From: Sphingobacterium prati
GTDB lineage: Bacteria > Bacteroidota > Bacteroidia > Sphingobacteriales > Sphingobacteriaceae
Assembly: GCF_013167215.1 (NCBI RefSeq)
Contig: NZ_JABJWY010000034.1
Location: 1,240,001-1,304,000 of the forward strand
Length of the DNA: 64,000 nucleotides
Reading direction: 5' to 3'
Below are positions 61,201-64,000 of this stretch, piece after piece. How positions within the stretch are numbered: position 1 is the stretch's first letter; each line of letters starts with the position of its first letter. The position numbers and the translations under genes are program-made. The notes under the pieces are model-generated. The model was not told the origin of the DNA, made no database searches, and saw only the letters and a program-made list of their open reading frames with translations.

Positions 61201-61442
61201 GTGGAACTCATATAGGTCATATTTTCAACCCCGTTAATGGACTCTTCAAGTGCTGGTGCTACCGCACGCACTAATGTTTCTGCATTTGCACCTGGATAAT
61301 TGGCCGAAACCTGAACTACTGGAGGTGCTATATCCGGAAACTGTTGTATAGGTAGATCCATCAGACCTACCGCGCCAAGAATGACCAGCATGATGGAAAC
61401 AACAGTTGCAATAACTGGCTTATCAATAAAAATTTTTAACAT
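58278..61442 (-). CDS. RND efflux pump permease (AcrB/HAE-1 type)
   Basis: A 1,054-residue protein with 12 TM helices and two large periplasmic loops. Hallmarks: LPIQQFPDIAPPVVQVSANY near the start, ALVLAIGIVVDDAIVVVEAVHS with the transport Asp-Asp pair in TM4, and LIGLLAKNAILIVEFA in the C-terminal half. AcrB-type HAE-1 proton/drug antiporters have exactly this plan. It lies between adaptor (36 bases upstream) and OMF (21 bases downstream). It exports hydrophobic drugs or toxic compounds; substrates are not predictable. Confidence 0.97.
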   Translation of the reverse strand: MLKIFIDKPVIATVVSIMLVILGAVGLMDLPIQQFPDIAPPVVQVSANYPGANAETLVRAVAPALEESINGVENMTYMSSTSSNDGTLIISVYFKLGTDPDQAAVNVQNRVSSATGLLPLEVVQAGITTQKVQNSLVMAINLMSENPKLYDATYLTNYAQINVISELKRIQGVGQVRFLGSNKDYSMRIWLNPAQMAAYSITPTEVMAAVKSKNQEAAPGRFGQSSNRSFEYVLKYSGKYTKPEEYGNIIIRSNVDGSILKLRDVAKVELGSYTYNSLNTVHDKQSILFEVVQLPGSNSREIQTKVAEFLKKAEKDFPPGIKQQILYNTKDMLDQSINQVQHTLLEAFILVFIVVYIFLQDFRSTLIPAIAVPVAVIGTFFFMSVFGFSINLLTLFALVLAIGIVVDDAIVVVEAVHSKLENKNMTAKKATMAAMHEITGAIISITLVMAAVFLPVGFMKGSAGVFYRQFAFTLAIAIVISALNALTLSPALCALLLKDVNHDHHKAPTNFKQRFFYAFNKSFENVTDKYVAAVKKLIKFKWVSLAGLVLVVVITGWLIRRTPTGFIPSEDLGFIAISVNLPPGSSMNRTQAILDEAANKVRDMEAKFAFNEIAGFNILTGSTSPSSGVAFFRMKKDGERGSMNDVSANIAEIQKRLNTIKGAQCFVFSFPTVPGFSNVDALDLVLEDKAGGKLDKFGGIANRFIAELSKRKEIAVAFTTFRADYPQYEMILDHEKIEQLEVDEKDVLGTMQSFFGSAQVSDFNRFGKYYRVMVQADKEERADPASMNEVYVKNKSGKMVPIKTMVSLKRVFGPEVITRYNLFNSIGVNAVPKPGYSTGDAIQAVREVAADVLPSGYSYEFSGMTREEISSGGQSVIIFSLSLLFVYFLLCAQYNSYILPLAVVFSVPTGIIGVFAAIGMAGIDNNIYIQVALIMLIGLLAKNAILIVEFAVQRRHAGRTLLQSALEAAKLRIRPIIMTSIAFVAGITPMMRATGPSAMGNHSISIGAAGGMISGVILGLFIIPVLFVVFQALQEKISGKKTQPTPAIQPALEA

Positions 61443-61478
61443 GGTATAATAGTCTTTTGCATAAGTTAAATAAGGTGA

Positions 61479-62615
61479 CTAGTTGCTGGCCATTTTATCG
61501 GATGATATTTCGGGCTTAACGGCCATTCCATCTTTAAGGGACTCCAGACCTTTTAAAATAAGTCTGTCCCCACTAACCAGGCCGTTGGAAATGTAATAGC
61601 TGTTTCCCGCAGCTCCGGCAACAGTTAATGCGACCTGCCGGGTTTTGTTGTGCTGGTCAACGACATAGGCAAAGAGCTTGTCCTGCATTTCGAACGTCGC
61701 TGCCTGGGGTACAGCAACTACACCATGCTGCCGCAGGCCAAGTCTAATACGGCCTGAATTGCCTGAACGAAGCAAACCTTGCCTATTGGGAAAGGTAGCC
61801 CTTAGGGTGATTGCTCCAGTAGACCTGTCGAATGCTGCATCAACCATATCAAGTCTACCTGTTACGGGATAATCCGTTCCACCAGAAAGCACCAGATTTA
61901 CCTCAGCGCTGTTCTTTAATTTTTCGTCGATTGAACTGCCTTGAAGGCCATCCTTAAAGGCGACAAAATCAGCTTCTCCAACAGAAAAATAAGCGTGAAC
62001 CTCCCTATTGTCGGAAAGATAGGTCAATGAATGGGTATCGGATGGAGCAACTAGACTACCTGTTTTCTTTCCGAGACGGCCGATATAACCACTTACAGGA
62101 GCTTTTATGGTGGTAAAATTTAAGGTGATTTTGGCATTTTCTATTTTTGCCATCGCTTTTCGCTCCCCCGCTAGCGCAGCATCATAACTAGCCTGTGCAG
62201 TTTTCAGCTGATAGTTTGATACGACTCGATTATCCACGAGCGCTTTTAGCTTTTCGACTTCAATTTTTGCGGTCTGTACTTCTGCCTGCGCTATGGATAG
62301 CTGTGCTTTCGCATCGTTATAGGCTTCACGGTATGGGCGTGAATCGATCAGGAAGAGAGCTTTGCCTTTTTCCACATAGGCTCCTTCCTGAACCAAAACC
62401 CTTTCAAGTATCCCATTCACCTGAGGGCGTATTTCGACATCAGTAAGCCCTTCTAACTGTGCAGGATACTCTGTATAAACAACCGTATCGGTCTTGTTTA
62501 AAACCATTACGGGAACCTCAGGGATACTTTGCTCCTGAGCAGGTTGACGGCCCGATTTGCAGGAAGAAAATATGATAACTGGAATTGCTATTCCGAGTAA
62601 CAGATTTTTTTTCAT
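61479..62615 (-). CDS. RND efflux periplasmic adaptor (membrane fusion protein)
   Basis: A 378-residue lipoprotein with lipobox FSSC near residue 19. The biotinyl-lipoyl-like motif ITINFTT...IKAPVSGYIGRLGKKTGSLV (key part APVSGYIGRLGKKTGSLV) and the alpha-hairpin RPYREAYNDAKAQLSIAQAE are typical. The C-terminal barrel/MP domains follow (DAAFDRSTGAITLRATFPN). It links the pump with the outer-membrane channel. It precedes the pump gene by 36 bases. Confidence 0.95.
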   Translation of the reverse strand: MKKNLLLGIAIPVIIFSSCKSGRQPAQEQSIPEVPVMVLNKTDTVVYTEYPAQLEGLTDVEIRPQVNGILERVLVQEGAYVEKGKALFLIDSRPYREAYNDAKAQLSIAQAEVQTAKIEVEKLKALVDNRVVSNYQLKTAQASYDAALAGERKAMAKIENAKITLNFTTIKAPVSGYIGRLGKKTGSLVAPSDTHSLTYLSDNREVHAYFSVGEADFVAFKDGLQGSSIDEKLKNSAEVNLVLSGGTDYPVTGRLDMVDAAFDRSTGAITLRATFPNRQGLLRSGNSGRIRLGLRQHGVVAVPQAATFEMQDKLFAYVVDQHNKTRQVALTVAGAAGNSYYISNGLVSGDRLILKGLESLKDGMAVKPEISSDKMASN

Positions 62616-62680
62616 AAAATTTGATTTGATATTAGTGAAATGTGTAAGAATATGAGTGAATGTTGAGTTTCTTGAATTAT

Positions 62681-63208
62681 TTATTGCGGGTAGTAAGGAT
62701 GAGTCAGTAAGTAAACGACCACTCCAGTAAAACTAACATACAACCAGATCGGCATAGTCCACCGGGCAATCTTGCGGTGCTGATTAATTCGATTATTTAG
62801 CGCAAAAACCATCGCTAGAAGCCCAAGGGGCACAATAATGGCGACCAGGACAACGTGCGTGAGCAAAATAAAGTAGTAAACCCCTCGCAATAGACCATCG
62901 CCTTTATAGCTGGTAGAGGGCATGGAAAAATGATAGAGCAAATAAGAAAACAGAAATAAGGAGGTAAAGGAGAAGGCCAGAAATATGGAACTTCGATGCA
63001 GGAGTATGTTTTTACGACGAACCGCCAACAATGCAAATAGCAACGAAAAGAACGTTAAACCATTTAAAATTGCATTGAGCTTGGGTAAGCTGGAATAATC
63101 ACGACCTGCTACCATGCTTAATTTGGGTAAGAAAAAAGTAAGCAGAATTAAACCATTAATAACAATGGTGAGTATCCAAATAAGTAAGATAGAATTTCTG
63201 TATGGCAT
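62681..63208 (-). CDS. DUF420-family membrane protein
   Basis: A 175-residue protein with five TM helices (for example LLIWILTIVINGLILLTFFL, AILNGLTFFSLLFALLAV, YYFILLTHVVLVAIIVPLGL). The pattern with His residues (RSSIFLAFSFTSLFLFSYLLYHFS) matches DUF420, related to cytochrome-oxidase-associated proteins. It is the first gene downstream of the triple operator, 65 bases ahead of the adaptor gene, so it belongs to the efflux operon. Function in efflux is unknown. Confidence 0.85.
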   Translation of the reverse strand: MPYRNSILLIWILTIVINGLILLTFFLPKLSMVAGRDYSSLPKLNAILNGLTFFSLLFALLAVRRKNILLHRSSIFLAFSFTSLFLFSYLLYHFSMPSTSYKGDGLLRGVYYFILLTHVVLVAIIVPLGLLAMVFALNNRINQHRKIARWTMPIWLYVSFTGVVVYLLTHPYYPQ

Positions 63209-63284
63209 TATTTTATAGATATTTTGTGATTGATGGCTGAGCTGGTATTAGCGCAAGCATAGTTAAACATTGACCATAACAACT

Positions 63285-63424
63285 AAAACATACTACATGA
63301 TATGTTTTTGAATATGAATAGGATTTCATCATAAGTGATATTTTTAAAACATACTAATTAGTATGTTTTAATGCTTAAAAATAAACTTTAACAACTCAAC
63401 AAAACATACTATATGGTATGTTTT
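63285..63424. promoter_or_regulatory. Three TetR-type palindromic operators
   Basis: Three copies of AAAACATACT-type palindromes: 63285-63308, 63346-63369 and 63401-63424, all 24 bp. The middle one is perfect (arms AAAACATACTAA and TTAGTATGTTTT). Spacings are 61 and 55 bases. They lie in the 229-base gap between the TetR gene end and the DUF420/efflux operon start, the right place for repression of the operon. Confidence 0.85.
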
Positions 63425-63437
63425 GGTTTAAAAAAAT

Positions 63438-64000
63438 TTAATTCAATGAATCAAGGTATTGTCGGAATTCGCGTAAAAATGAAACATAATAGGGTTTCCC
63501 AAATAATTTGCCCATATTTCGGACGCCATGGTATAATGTTATGATATGAAGTGCAATCTGTTTGGCATCATGCGAAAGCCCTAATTGTCCGGTCTCCTGT
63601 CCTCGCATGATCTCAGCTTCAATGGCTCTTTCCCATTTATTCAATGATTTTTTCAATGCTACCCGAAATGCTTCATTCAGCGGAGCCATCTCTTGGATAA
63701 GATTTACAGCCGGACAACCATGTTCAACAGTCATAAACGGATGTTTAAAGAGAAGTTTATCCATCATTTTATAAATATTATCTCTGAAATTGGGACTTGT
63801 TGACAGTGAATTTTGAATATCTGGCCAAATCTCCGTATGCATAGCTTCTTCTATCAATGCTATACCCATCTCTTCTTTGTTTTTGAAATGATAGTAAAAG
63901 GCTCCTTTCGTCACTTGTGTTGTAGCCAAAATATCATCAATACTGGTCGATTGAAAACCTTGCTTGTATATTAATTCCATCGCTCTTCTGAGAATATCCG
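63438..64000 (-). CDS. TetR/AcrR-family repressor (partial, runs off window)
   Basis: The frame runs past the end of the window: bases 63981-64000 code DILRRA before MELIYKQGFQSTSIDDILAT, so the true start is outside. The N-terminal HTH (GFQSTSIDDILATTQVTKGA, then FYYHFKNKEEMGIALIEEA) is a classic TetR DNA-binding domain. The C-terminal domain is ligand-binding. It reads toward the efflux operon and is separated from it by three operator-like palindromes, so it is the likely local repressor of drug efflux. Confidence 0.92.
   Translation of the reverse strand, partial: DILRRAMELIYKQGFQSTSIDDILATTQVTKGAFYYHFKNKEEMGIALIEEAMHTEIWPDIQNSLSTSPNFRDNIYKMMDKLLFKHPFMTVEHGCPAVNLIQEMAPLNEAFRVALKKSLNKWERAIEAEIMRGQETGQLGLSHDAKQIALHIITLYHGVRNMGKLFGKPYYVSFLREFRQYLDSLN

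Noticed and set aside
1..64000. tRNA, rRNA or known riboswitch
   Set aside because: No sequence with the expected conserved arms or rRNA motifs was recognised by eye on either strand; this was not tested with a covariance model.

Overview
The window reads as chromosomal DNA of a Sphingobacteriaceae-type Bacteroidota, most like Sphingobacterium or Pedobacter. The evidence is two SusC/SusD pairs, a hybrid two-component (HTCS) regulator, DUF6266, DUF6520 and DUF7009 proteins, a MauE-like membrane protein, Bacteroidota-style promoters (TTTG-N19-TAnnTTTG) and moderate-to-low GC. I saw no rRNA, tRNA or CRISPR.

Layout. (1) 1-12.9 kb, mostly minus strand: a TPR/HTH membrane regulator, a siderophore-type TonB receptor, a frameshifted NTF2-like gene, a molybdopterin oxidoreductase module (FdhD, DUF7009, FdhF/YdeP-like), and a spondin lipoprotein - AraC - peroxiredoxin operon with a 21-bp-phased promoter repeat. 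(2) 13.3-29.8 kb: a ClC channel, a GH105 lipoprotein, then a polysaccharide utilisation locus (HTCS, SusC, SusD, TIG-domain surface glycan-binding protein, GH5, GH26) that looks built for beta-mannan, glucomannan or other beta-1,4-glycans. A 21-bp direct repeat between the HTCS gene and susC is a good operator candidate. (3) 29.9-34.6 kb, minus strand: a LytS/LytTR two-component pair, an excisionase-type HTH gene, two unusual short-motif arrays, a DUF6266 gene, then a three-gene set with the topology of a Gram-negative phage lysis cassette: a 3-TM holin-like protein, a membrane-anchored CHAP-like hydrolase, and a lipoprotein with a C-terminal TM like a unimolecular spanin. This is my best candidate for an undescribed system. 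(4) 34.6-44.6 kb: an LpxL-like acyltransferase with a 47-residue peptide gene in front of it, an AraC regulator, a MauE-like protein, DUF6520, and a SusD/SusC/TlpA operon. (5) 44.6-54.1 kb, an AT-rich accessory island: an XRE repressor, a compact promoter-to-terminator small-RNA unit facing a DUF3800 gene, an ISL3-family insertion sequence with intact ends but a nonsense-mutated transposase, several small unknown genes and gene fragments. (6) 54.3-64 kb, minus strand: a Crp/Fnr regulator, an SDR reductase, heme oxygenase, and a TetR-controlled RND efflux operon preceded by three copies of one palindromic operator.

Functionally the window combines glycan capture and hydrolysis, metal or nutrient uptake through TonB receptors, a stand-alone molybdoenzyme, and multidrug efflux, interleaved with mobile or domesticated-phage-like material. 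Calls rest on reading translations and DNA motifs by eye; no database search was run.
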